NCBI GenBank assembly: GCA_030607655.1
Contig: JAUWJN010000100.1
Location: 1-7,967, forward strand
DNA from: a bacterium
GTDB taxonomy: Bacteria > Armatimonadota > Zipacnadia > Zipacnadales > Zipacnadaceae
Direction of reading: 5' to 3'
Length of the DNA: 7,967 nt
Of the stretch, positions 1 through 6,495 are shown one piece after another (the stretch's first letter is position 1; each line of letters opens with the position of its first letter). Made by a program: the position numbers and the translations under genes. The notes beneath the pieces are model-generated. The model made no database searches, was not told where the DNA came from, and was given only the letters and a program-made list of their open reading frames with translations.

Positions 1-294
1 AACAACTGATCTAGGTTGCTGGAGTAATTGATGATGGGGGGCCGGCATACGACTCAACTCCCCTTGGACGTGTCGTCGCGCAATTGGTTAAGTCTGGTCT
101 TCGACAGATCAAGGCGGATGCCCCAAAAGACGAAGATAGGGAAGAGAGTGAACAGGGGACTGGAGGGGACGCGTGACCACACCCGTCGCGACAAGAATGT
201 CGCTCCTACCGACAATAGACATCGAGGATAACTATACCTGACGAGCCGTGACGCAGAATACTAATGGTAGGGGGGACCGGAAAGAGGTAAACAA
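1..294. other. Non-coding lead-in upstream of the first gene
   Basis: This stretch precedes the first convincing gene. A 67-codon open frame (TTG at 28 to 231) crosses it, but I do not call it a gene. Its translation is rich in Arg, Lys and Asn, has no hydrophobic core and ends inside a hairpin repeat. I found no tRNA, no convincing sigma-70 promoter pair and no T-tract terminator. The only structures seen are the hairpin repeat at 185-209 and the ribosome binding site for the next gene (GAGGT at 284-288). A promoter for the downstream genes may lie here but cannot be placed by eye. Confidence 0.6.
185..209. repeat. Short hairpin repeat, dispersed type
   Basis: The core is a perfect inverted repeat, GCGACA (188-193) and TGTCGC (198-203), around the four-base loop AGAA. 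It is flanked by GTC on the left and TCCTAC on the right. Read on the minus strand it is GTAGGAGCGACATTCTTGTC followed by GCGAC. From memory this motif recurs as a dispersed intergenic repeat in several environmental bacterial genomes. There is only one copy in this window, so repeat status is inferred rather than shown. No T-tract follows, so a terminator role is unlikely. Confidence 0.55.
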
Positions 295-789
295 ATGGCA
301 CAAGTGCTATTGATTTTATTTGTGGTAGTTCCGCCCTGGATACTATTTATACTGGCCTGGCGGGAGCTGGTCGCTGAGCAGCAGCGGCGGCCTAACTTCG
401 TCGCCGCACAGAGGCAACTGTGGACGCTGGAGCGTTTTATGGACTTTACCAGTGCGATGGTTGAGGTGCTGGCGGCGCTCAGAACCCAGGATACCGGCAT
501 CGGATGTGAGGCTTACGCCCGCTACCAGGTGGCCCATCGCAGCTTAGTGCAGTTGGGCGGTGAACCGGTGCTGGACGAAGGCTTAGAATTTGGCAATCTA
601 CTGCAACAAGTGATGCACGCGGTCGGCGCGGGCCAGTGGCCCAGCCCGCAGGAGTACGCCTTGCTGGACCAAAAGGGCACCGCGTATATGCAGGTGATGC
701 GTGAGGAGTTGTCGGCCGCCCGCAAGAGACTCCAGGCTCAACTTTCCGATACCTACAATAGCTACCGCCAACGAACGGCTGATAAATAG
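295..789 (+). CDS. Small single-pass membrane protein of unknown function
   Basis: I do not recognise this 164-residue protein. Residues about 2-22 form one strongly hydrophobic segment interrupted by a Pro-Pro pair (13-14). The next stretch is rich in Arg, Glu and Gln. That pattern suits an N-terminal membrane anchor with the rest of the protein in the cytoplasm. The remainder is predicted mostly helical, and a charged helix near 133-150 could form a coiled coil. No catalytic motif or metal-binding cluster is visible. The ATG at 295 is supported by GAGGT six bases upstream. It lies 96 bases before ruvB on the same strand, so co-transcription is possible, although a hairpin repeat sits between them. 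The coding call rests on good spacing, a plausible anchor and amphipathic composition. Confidence 0.75.
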   Translation: MAQVLLILFVVVPPWILFILAWRELVAEQQRRPNFVAAQRQLWTLERFMDFTSAMVEVLAALRTQDTGIGCEAYARYQVAHRSLVQLGGEPVLDEGLEFGNLLQQVMHAVGAGQWPSPQEYALLDQKGTAYMQVMREELSAARKRLQAQLSDTYNSYRQRTADK

Positions 790-802
790 CAGGTCCGATA
801 TT

Positions 803-859
803 GCACAGGCTGGAAGCCCGCCTTCGCAAACAGTACTGCTTCGGCGGCCAAGCCTGTGC
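803..859. repeat. Imperfect long hairpin between the membrane-protein gene and ruvB
   Basis: Two perfect 9-base arms, GCACAGGCT (803-811) and AGCCTGTGC (851-859), face each other across 39 bases. Inside them a second stem, CCGCC (818-822) with GGCGG (843-847), can form. The apex contains the 8-base palindrome CAGTACTG (831-838). The arms resemble a cacaggctggaagcctgtg-type dispersed repeat that I recall from environmental bacterial genomes, here apparently with an insert between its two halves. It sits in the 5' region of the ruvB transcript, ending 16 bases before that gene's GAGGAG site, so an effect on expression is possible but not shown. No T-tract follows. Confidence 0.55.
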
Positions 860-885
860 CACCGACAAGATGACTGAGGAGAATT

Positions 886-1950
886 ATGCCGGACGAAGGA
901 AAGCGACGCAGAATAGTCAGTGGTAAGGCGCAGCAGGAGGAGTTAGAAGAAGAGATTCCTTCGCTGCGGCCCCAGAGCCTGGCTGAATATGATGTCGGCC
1001 AGGAGGAGCTGATCCAGCAGCTCCGTATTTCTATTGCCGCCGCCAAGGAGCGCGGGGATGTGCTGGAGCATATCCTGTTTGATGGCCCGCCCGGGCTGGG
1101 CAAGACTACTCTCGCCTATATCATCGCCCACGAGATGGCCTGCAACTTATATCGGGCCTCAGGGCCGGCGCTGGAGCGGGCCAGTGACCTGGTGGGGATA
1201 CTCACCAATCTGGACCGCGGGGATGTGCTGTTCATAGATGAAGTGCATCGCTTGCCCCGGGTGGTGGAGGAGTACCTGTATCCAGGGATGGAGGATTTCC
1301 GCATTGATATTGTGATAGACCGGGGCCCGTATGCCAAGACTATCTCGCTGGATGTGAAGCCGTTTACCCTGGTGGGCGCGACCACGCGGGCGGGAATGCT
1401 TACCGCCGCGCTGCGCGAGCGGTTCGGCATATTTCATCATCTGGACTTTTATACCGAAGAGCAACTGGAGCAGATTGTCAAGCGAGCAGCTAACATCCTG
1501 AAGGTCGAATTGGAGCCAGATGGAGCGCAGGAGTTGGCCCGGCGGGCACGGGGTACGCCACGAATCGTCAACCGGCTGCTACGGCGGGTGCGTGATTATG
1601 CCCAGATAGTGGGCAAAGGCGTGATCACCCAGGAGATGGCCCGCGAAGCTCTCCAGGCAATGGGTGTAGATGAGCAAGGTCTGGATAACCTGGATCGCAA
1701 ATACCTGCACACCATCATAGATTACTATGGGGGCGGGCCGGTGGGGGTCAACGCGGTGGCGGCTACATTGGCCGAGGAGACTGACACTCTGGAGGATATG
1801 GTCGAGCCGTATCTGCTCAAGATCGGCTTTGTGATTCGCACCTCGCGGGGTCGGCAGGCTACCCAGCGTGCTTACGAGCACCTGGGCATTGACAAACCGG
1901 CACCCGCACCGCCGGTCGGGCAGGAGAATCTGCCGTTGGACATCAATTGA
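886..1950 (+). CDS. ruvB: Holliday junction branch-migration ATPase RuvB
   Basis: RuvB is the hexameric AAA+ motor that, with RuvA, drives branch migration of Holliday junctions in recombinational repair in the cytoplasm. The protein has 354 residues, close to the family norm of 330-350. Visible motifs are the RuvB N-terminal LRPxSLxEY...GQ segment (27-39), Walker A GPPGLGKT (67-74), Walker B VLFIDE (114-119) and sensor-1 GATTRAG (164-170). The LRERFG arginine-finger box (176-181), sensor-2 GTPRIVNR (223-230) and the winged-helix DNA-binding signature VEPYLLKIGF...RTSRGR (307-323) follow. The first 24 residues are a charged, poorly conserved extension, and the tail after about 336 is Pro-rich. 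The segment before the GQ pair reads EYDVGQ, where the usual form is EYIGQ or EFIGQ, an apparent one-residue insertion. The ATG at 886 follows GAGGAG (876-881). Neither ruvA nor ruvC is adjacent. Identity is very secure. Confidence 0.97.
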   Translation: MPDEGKRRRIVSGKAQQEELEEEIPSLRPQSLAEYDVGQEELIQQLRISIAAAKERGDVLEHILFDGPPGLGKTTLAYIIAHEMACNLYRASGPALERASDLVGILTNLDRGDVLFIDEVHRLPRVVEEYLYPGMEDFRIDIVIDRGPYAKTISLDVKPFTLVGATTRAGMLTAALRERFGIFHHLDFYTEEQLEQIVKRAANILKVELEPDGAQELARRARGTPRIVNRLLRRVRDYAQIVGKGVITQEMAREALQAMGVDEQGLDNLDRKYLHTIIDYYGGGPVGVNAVAATLAEETDTLEDMVEPYLLKIGFVIRTSRGRQATQRAYEHLGIDKPAPAPPVGQENLPLDIN

Positions 1951-1955
1951 ACGGC
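1932..1955 (+). other. Weak inverted repeat over the ruvB stop codon
   Basis: GCCGTT (1932-1937) and AACGGC (1950-1955) can pair across 12 bases that include most of the ruvB stop codon. It lies just upstream of the stronger hairpin at 1970-1992. A six-base stem with a long loop is marginal and no T-tract follows, so any role in ending the transcript is speculative. Confidence 0.2.
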
Positions 1956-1957
1956 GG

Positions 1958-1992
1958 CCTCACCCCTAGCCCCTCTCCGTTCCGGAGAGGGG
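1958..1992. repeat. Perfect 10-bp hairpin repeat after ruvB
   Basis: CCCCTCTCCG (1970-1979) and CGGAGAGGGG (1983-1992) form a perfect 10-bp, very GC-rich stem around the three-base loop TTC. It is preceded by a CCTCACCCCTAG tract (1959-1969). From memory, this CCTCACCCCTAGCCCCTCTCC arrangement is a common dispersed intergenic repeat in Chloroflexota, cyanobacteria and related metagenomic genomes. It lies 20 bases after the ruvB stop and 60 bases before usp. A stem this strong could pause or end transcription or protect a 3' end. The following bases are AAGAGAGG, with no T-run, so it is not a canonical intrinsic terminator. Confidence 0.65.
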
Positions 1993-2052
1993 AAGAGAGG
2001 TGTACAAGCAGAATGCCGCGGGTAACATCAACCGGTTGAGGGAGGGGAGATT

Positions 2053-2493
2053 ATGTATAAGCGAATTCTGGTAACTCTGGACCAATCTGAACTGGCCGAG
2101 AGGGCCTTGCCCCACGCAGTGGCGGTGGCCAAGGCTATGACGGCAGATATCGAATTGGTCTGCGTAGTGCCGGTGGTGGATGATGAGGCGATGCGAGCCG
2201 CCGGAGCGGGCTTTGATTGGCAGGCGGAAGTACAGGCGGCTCAGGAATATGTCAACGGCATCTGCACGCGAGTAGAGAAGGAAGGGCTGACCTGCCAAGT
2301 TATTGCCCGGCAAGGCGATATTACTGAGGAAATACTGCGGCACTGCACAGAGGCGGACTGTGACCTGATTGTGATGTCCACTCACGGCCGCTCCGGATTG
2401 GGGCGGTGGGTCTATGGCAGTATCGCTGATCGGGTGCTCCGCTACGCGGAGGTGCCGGTGCGGTTGGTACGCGCCGCCGAAAACAGCCCGTAA
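2053..2493 (+). CDS. Universal stress protein, UspA family
   Basis: This is a 146-residue single-domain Usp protein, the usual size for the family. These cytoplasmic proteins dimerise, and many bind ATP and accumulate under stress or growth arrest. The N-terminus MYKRILVTLDQSELAERAL carries the family's first strand with Asp10 and Ser12. The C-terminal ATP-loop signature is S109-x2-G112-x9-G122-S123, followed by the hallmark RVLRYAEVPVRLVR ending. The first Gly of the classic G-x2-G-x9-G-S/T motif is Ser here, a common variant, so the ATP-binding subclass is likely. The ATG is well supported by GGAGGGGAG starting at 2041. The phosphotransferase gene begins 29 bases after its stop, so the two are probably co-transcribed. 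Its specific physiological trigger cannot be inferred. Confidence 0.95.
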   Translation: MYKRILVTLDQSELAERALPHAVAVAKAMTADIELVCVVPVVDDEAMRAAGAGFDWQAEVQAAQEYVNGICTRVEKEGLTCQVIARQGDITEEILRHCTEADCDLIVMSTHGRSGLGRWVYGSIADRVLRYAEVPVRLVRAAENSP

Positions 2494-2522
2494 CGCGCCC
2501 GCCCTCACTTGCGAGCCAATAT

Positions 2523-3578
2523 ATGCTGAACGAGTTTCTTCTGTCTGACGACGAGATCGCTGAACTGCTGAAGGCCTGGCCAGTAGGCGATTTTCTTTCC
2601 ACCCGCCCCGGCGCCGGACCGGCTAGCCCGGCTATCATCGTCGTCACCGAACAAGGCAAGTTCTTCCTCAAGCAGCGCAACCCCCGCTACTGTGACCCCG
2701 GCCAACTCGCCTACGATCATTCGGTTATCAAACACCTGGCCGACGAGGGTCTACCAGTTATCCCGCCGGTGCTCACCTCCGAAGGTGGCCGGTGGGTAAG
2801 TCAGGGGGAGCGGATATACGAGCTGTATCAGTATGGGGCAGGCGAGCAATTCACCCCCGGCAGTGTCGCGCAGCTCACCGCAGCCGGTGAGCTGCTGGGG
2901 CGGCTGCAGCACGTCACCGCGGATTTCGCCCCTGACGGCTACAAGCCCTGGCCCCGTTTCTTCAATCCGGCGGATAGGCTGCCGGAAATAGCCGAGGCCC
3001 GCGAACTGCTGGCGGAAGGCGGCAGTACTGGCGAGATTTTGCCAGAGGAAGCCAAGGGGTTGCTTGACTACCTGGAAGAACAGGCTCGTGGCGTCCGGCA
3101 ACGGGTGCCCGATGAGCGGTACTGGAGCCTGCCCCAGGTTATTGTCCACGGCGACTATCATCCGGGCAATTTCAAGTTTGCCGGCGACCGGGTAGCCGGC
3201 ATATTTGATTTTGACTGGGTAGCCCGCCAGCCGCGGCTAGTGGACGTGGTAGATGGACTGATATTCTTTTGCAGCCGACGCCCCCAGCCCTTGGACCCCA
3301 ATGACATCTGGCGGCTGACGCAGGCCTTTGACCCTGACTGGGAGTGGATGCGGACATTTGTGCGTCCGTATCTGGAGACTAATGAGTTTACTGACGAAGA
3401 GCAGCAGTGTCTGCCCAGCCTGATGCGCGCCCGCTGGCTGTACAGTCGGCTGGACGCCATGCACCGCAAAATCCCGCGGGAGGACAAGCTGGTGTATTTG
3501 CTACCCCAGGTGGACCGGCCTCTGCGGTGGCTAGAGGAAAACACGCCCCGACTAGTGAATACACAGTGGTGCCGATAG
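2523..3578 (+). CDS. APH/homoserine-kinase-II-type phosphotransferase
   Basis: This 351-residue protein has the protein-kinase-like fold of the phosphotransferase enzyme family (aminoglycoside phosphotransferase, homoserine kinase type II, choline kinase, CotS). The family transfers the gamma-phosphate of ATP to a hydroxyl of a small molecule. Lys50 in FFLKQRNPRY is the likely ATP-anchoring lysine. HGDYHPGN (209-216) is the catalytic loop with Asp211 as base and Asn216 as metal ligand. IFDFDW (227-232) supplies the metal-binding Asp. The middle region, about 100-200, is helical, as expected for a substrate cap. No signal peptide or membrane segment is seen, so it is cytosolic. The ATG at 2523 has only a weak GCGAG upstream (2511-2515), so translation may be coupled to usp. 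The family is secure but the substrate is not: homoserine kinase, sugar or amino-alcohol kinase or antibiotic modification are all possible, the last being least likely in this context. Confidence 0.88.
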   Translation: MLNEFLLSDDEIAELLKAWPVGDFLSTRPGAGPASPAIIVVTEQGKFFLKQRNPRYCDPGQLAYDHSVIKHLADEGLPVIPPVLTSEGGRWVSQGERIYELYQYGAGEQFTPGSVAQLTAAGELLGRLQHVTADFAPDGYKPWPRFFNPADRLPEIAEARELLAEGGSTGEILPEEAKGLLDYLEEQARGVRQRVPDERYWSLPQVIVHGDYHPGNFKFAGDRVAGIFDFDWVARQPRLVDVVDGLIFFCSRRPQPLDPNDIWRLTQAFDPDWEWMRTFVRPYLETNEFTDEEQQCLPSLMRARWLYSRLDAMHRKIPREDKLVYLLPQVDRPLRWLEENTPRLVNTQWCR

Positions 3579-3622
3579 ATTGATGGCGTATTATGTTCGC
3601 AACTGGCGCACCCAAAGATGAT

Positions 3623-3630
3623 AAGGGGGA
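3623..3630 (+). promoter_or_regulatory. Ribosome binding site deciding a TTG start
   Basis: AAGGGGGA lies seven bases before the in-frame TTG at 3638 and is the only strong Shine-Dalgarno-like sequence near the start of the dehydrogenase. The in-frame ATG at 3593 has no purine-rich site upstream (ATTGATGGCGTATT). A site inside the extended reading frame, at the right distance from TTG, argues that translation starts at 3638. Confidence 0.75.
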
Positions 3631-3637
3631 AATCACT

Positions 3638-4594
3638 TTGAAAATCTTGATCGCCCGGCAACCCCTTCAGGACTCGTGGCTCACTTTCCCCTACTTCTAC
3701 GAGAAAGCAGCGCGAGAGCTGGGCGAGTTTGCGCAGGTTGATGACATAGTCATTCATAACCCCAAGCTCCCGCTGGGTGAGAATGTGGACCTCTCGCCCT
3801 ATGAAGGGGTGGTGGTGTTTGGCGTGCCCTTTACTGAGGCGTGTTTGGCCCAGGCCTCCCGGCTGCGTATTGCGGCGGGATTTGCCACTGGCGAGGAGGT
3901 GCTCCAATGCGCCGGTATCCCGTTCATAGAACTGGGAGGTGCTTTTCGACGCTCGGTCGCTGAGTTGGGCATCGGTCTGACCTTGAGCTGCTTGCGCAAC
4001 ATCGCTATGTGGCACTGCCGGGTACAGGCGGGCCACGAGACGTGGATTCAGCACCAGTTCACTGATGACCCCAACTTCGTCAACGGTGAGCTGTTTGGCA
4101 AGCGCGTTGGTGTTTTCGGGCTCGGCCGCATCGGCCAGTACTACGCCGGACTGGCTAAGGCGTTTGGGGCGGACCTGGCCGCTACGGATCCGCACGTGTC
4201 TGACGAGGTCTTTGCCCAACTGGGCGTGGCCAGAATGGAACTCGACGATCTTCTCAGTTGGTCTCAGATCTTCGTCATCGCCTCCAGCCCTACTCCCGAG
4301 AGCGAAGGGATTATCAACCGCGAGCGGGTCTACAAGCTGTCGGCAGGTTCGTGCCTCATTGTCATCAGCCGGGCCTGGCCACTAGACATGCAAGCGGTGC
4401 GAGACCGCGTTGCCGCCGGAGAAATCTGTGGGGGGTTTGACGTCTTCGACGTGGAGCCACTCCCCCCCGATGATGTGCTGCGCCGAGCGCCCCAGGTAAC
4501 TCTAACGCCCCACGTCGCCGGACGATGCGCGGATGCCTGCCGCCACATGGCCGAAGTCATTGTAGAAGCATTTCGCGAGGAACTGACCAAGTAG
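3638..4594 (+). CDS. D-isomer-specific 2-hydroxyacid dehydrogenase family protein
   Basis: This is an NAD(P)-dependent oxidoreductase of the D-2-hydroxyacid dehydrogenase family, which interconverts 2-keto acids and D-2-hydroxy acids in the cytosol. From TTG 3638 it has 318 residues, the normal size. The Rossmann fingerprint G161-L-G163-R-I-G166 is followed by Asp184 at the end of strand 2, which suggests NAD preference. The catalytic set is Arg245 (in VISRAW), Glu273 (in DVFDVEPLP) and His292 (in LTPHVAG). The family motif around the Arg, normally NxxRGxxVDExAL, is degenerate here (ISRAWPLDMQAV), so the substrate may be unusual. A longer frame from ATG 3593 adds 15 residues (MFATGAPKDDKGEIT) that look unlike the family. 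Starting at TTG gives MKILIARQ, a typical first beta strand. Glycerate, phosphoglycerate or other hydroxyacid specificity cannot be told. It lies 59 bases after the phosphotransferase. Confidence 0.9.
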   Translation: MKILIARQPLQDSWLTFPYFYEKAARELGEFAQVDDIVIHNPKLPLGENVDLSPYEGVVVFGVPFTEACLAQASRLRIAAGFATGEEVLQCAGIPFIELGGAFRRSVAELGIGLTLSCLRNIAMWHCRVQAGHETWIQHQFTDDPNFVNGELFGKRVGVFGLGRIGQYYAGLAKAFGADLAATDPHVSDEVFAQLGVARMELDDLLSWSQIFVIASSPTPESEGIINRERVYKLSAGSCLIVISRAWPLDMQAVRDRVAAGEICGGFDVFDVEPLPPDDVLRRAPQVTLTPHVAGRCADACRHMAEVIVEAFREELTK

Positions 4595-4600
4595 TCAAGA

Positions 4601-4622
4601 CAGCTATCGCCTAGCGGAGCTG
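4601..4622. terminator. Possible hairpin between convergent genes
   Basis: In the 30-base gap between two convergent stop codons, CAGCT (4601-4605) pairs with AGCTG (4618-4622). TCGC (4607-4610) pairs with GCGG (4614-4617) through three Watson-Crick pairs and one G-T pair. This leaves one bulged A and a CTA loop. The position suits a shared bidirectional transcription end. No T-tract is present on either side, so it is not a textbook intrinsic terminator and the assignment is tentative. Confidence 0.3.
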
Positions 4623-4624
4623 CA

Positions 4625-6475
4625 CTACACTTGGTCTACTTCACACTCTACGGTGGCTGTGCCCACAGCGTCAATTGGCCCCGGAAACGTTACGTACGTG
4701 CTGGCGTCCATCTGCATAACGCCAAAGCTCACGGGTTGGCCGTTGACGCTCACGGTTTCCGGCCGCCACTCCGCGGGCAGTAGCACTTGAAAGTCGGCGC
4801 TCTGGCCGGAGCCACAGTACTCCAGAGAGATCGTCGCTGCCGGGCGATCGATTCGCATCCGATAGCTGAAGTAGTCGCTAGACACCGCATATCGCACGGT
4901 GGCGCGAAGCTTGTCCAGCGGCGTGACTGCCCACCGCGGAGCCACTTGCATGTGCCTCATCTGTCCGCTCAGGTCCTGAAGGCCCGCCAGACCTTCCACC
5001 AATGCGTTGAGCCACTCGGCCATTCCCCAGCTAGCGTAAGGGACCTCACTGTTGGTGCGGAAGCCCGGCTCACCATTCGGCCAGTACCAGACGTGGGCAC
5101 CGCCGGTGCGGCGCAGATGGTCGGCATACTGGCGGAGCAGCTCTACCGCGTAGTCTTCGCGACCAAACAAGAACGCTGCACGACATAATTCCCCACCCAC
5201 CCATGGCATCAGCCCGCCATTAGCATAGCCACCCTGGTGCAAATGGGGATGACTGGGCCAATAGTCGAGCTTATCGGGATAGCCGGGCTGGAGGCTCCAC
5301 CACGGATAGGCGTCTCCGGTGGCGATGTGGCGGCGGCGATATTCATCAATAATCCGCATCGCCTGCTCGGGGCTGGCCAATCCCCGTGTCATTGCCCAGG
5401 TATTGCCCATCGCTAGCTGCTGGCTCTCGTCAAAGTCGCCATGGTCAATCGGGTCAACGTGAAAGTGATGTAAGAATTTGGTGCCATCCCACAGCAGCGC
5501 TACCGCCCGCTGGCGAAATTCTTCTGCCTCTGTCGCCCATTTGTCAGCCTCTGCGTGCTGACCCAGATGGCGGTACATCCCACTCATAGCGCGGAACGCT
5601 AAGTAGTATCCAGACTGGTCACAGGTGGCAATCACCCGGCGGCCCTCGCCAGAGCTGGGCGCACCTTCTATGTCAAAGTCCCAGGTATCACAACTATGCG
5701 GGCGCTTGACCAGGCCGTGCTCAGTGTCCCAAAATCGGGGGTCGGTTTGAATGAAGTTCAGAGCGCGCGCGAGGTAAGGCATAGTCGCTGCCAGCCAGGT
5801 ATCATCGCCGGTAACTTGCCACGTTCCCCACACGGCTAAGACCATAATGTACTCAACATCTGATTCCACCGGCGTGCGCCAGGTCTTTCCGTCTGGCTCA
5901 ACCGCATCGGGAATCATTCCGTTCGGCTCCTGGGCCTCGGCGAAGCGGTCCAGTCCGCAGCTCATATCCTGTTCCCAGTACTTGTATGCCGGCAGTCCAT
6001 AAATGCAGTCTCTTAACCAGATGCACTGAACTCCGGAGTCGGCAGAGGTGTAGCCAACCAACTTACTATTGGGTATCATGTATTCGCGGCGCCCCAGTTG
6101 CATCATGTCACGGGTAAAGGGGTACAGGGCGTCGAAATCGTCATCTCCCGTCTCAATGGCGGTCTCGCAGTCAACCCGAAAATTCAGATAGCGGCTGTAT
6201 CGGGGTTCATCAGGCCAGGTGAGATAGACCCATTGCACGCCTAGATCTCCGGCAGCCGTGAACCGGGTCTCCCCCCGATTGTTGGTCAACTCAATCTCGG
6301 TTTCATAATAGAGGCTCTGGTTCGCGTCCAAAACGCGGATTATGCCGCGACTGTCTCCCTGTGCCCGACCACCGACCCGCACTGTCACCGTATCCAGCGG
6401 ACGGCAACACTTAGTGTCAATTGACAACTCGCCGAACGCGCCGGTCGTTGCTTCGGGAGCGATGTGGTAAGTCAT
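4625..6475 (-). CDS. Six-hairpin (alpha/alpha)6 glycosidase-like protein with N-terminal beta domain
   Basis: This 616-residue protein reads as a glycoside hydrolase of the six-hairpin superfamily, which includes GH15, GH63, GH78, GH94 and debranching-type enzymes. Residues about 1-105 form an all-beta domain (TVRVGG, IIRVLDAN, YSRYLNFRVD). The helical core, about 115-500, carries W153-L-R-D156, a WxRD motif typical of inverting six-hairpin glycosidases. It also has D187-x-IPDA-like and W265-DFD segments, an Asp-rich D286QSGYY turn, YANGGLMPWVGGEL (417-430) and the closing YASWGMAEWLNALVEGLAGL (480-499). Residues about 510-616 form a C-terminal beta domain (VSVNGQPVSF). Asp156 and Glu429 or Glu487 are candidate acids; which are catalytic is not established. 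There is no signal peptide, so it is probably cytosolic. The ATG at 6475 follows GGGAGGG. It lies 20 bases after a GH42-like gene, almost surely in one operon. The exact GH family and substrate are unassigned. Confidence 0.75.
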   Translation of the reverse strand: MTYHIAPEATTGAFGELSIDTKCCRPLDTVTVRVGGRAQGDSRGIIRVLDANQSLYYETEIELTNNRGETRFTAAGDLGVQWVYLTWPDEPRYSRYLNFRVDCETAIETGDDDFDALYPFTRDMMQLGRREYMIPNSKLVGYTSADSGVQCIWLRDCIYGLPAYKYWEQDMSCGLDRFAEAQEPNGMIPDAVEPDGKTWRTPVESDVEYIMVLAVWGTWQVTGDDTWLAATMPYLARALNFIQTDPRFWDTEHGLVKRPHSCDTWDFDIEGAPSSGEGRRVIATCDQSGYYLAFRAMSGMYRHLGQHAEADKWATEAEEFRQRAVALLWDGTKFLHHFHVDPIDHGDFDESQQLAMGNTWAMTRGLASPEQAMRIIDEYRRRHIATGDAYPWWSLQPGYPDKLDYWPSHPHLHQGGYANGGLMPWVGGELCRAAFLFGREDYAVELLRQYADHLRRTGGAHVWYWPNGEPGFRTNSEVPYASWGMAEWLNALVEGLAGLQDLSGQMRHMQVAPRWAVTPLDKLRATVRYAVSSDYFSYRMRIDRPAATISLEYCGSGQSADFQVLLPAEWRPETVSVNGQPVSFGVMQMDASTYVTFPGPIDAVGTATVECEVDQV

Positions 6476-6495
6476 TCATTTCCCTCCCAGGTATT

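Noticed and set aside
28..231. A 67-codon plus-strand open frame starting with TTG.
   Set aside because: The composition is basic with no hydrophobic core, and its last residues are a translation of the hairpin repeat at 185-209. It is probably non-coding.
238..265. A possible promoter (CTGACG and AATACT) before the membrane-protein gene.
   Set aside because: Each box matches only about four of six consensus bases and the spacer is about 13 bases, too short for a sigma-70 promoter.
1966..2508. A 180-codon minus-strand open frame opposite the stress-protein gene.
   Set aside because: It is antisense to a well-supported Usp gene and begins in the 1970-1992 hairpin region. It shows no family features.
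2523..3578. An antibiotic-resistance aminoglycoside phosphotransferase.
   Set aside because: Only the general fold and catalytic motifs are seen. The chromosomal metabolic context, with no mobile element nearby, favours a housekeeping small-molecule kinase.
3158..4219. A long 353-codon open frame on the minus strand.
   Set aside because: It lies antisense across both the phosphotransferase and the dehydrogenase, which have clear family motifs. Its own translation is rich in Ser and Arg and has no recognisable domain, as expected for a shadow in GC-rich DNA.
4787..5188. A 133-codon plus-strand open frame inside the six-hairpin glycosidase gene.
   Set aside because: It overlaps the glycosidase C-terminal region on the other strand, has no ribosome binding site and no recognisable motif.
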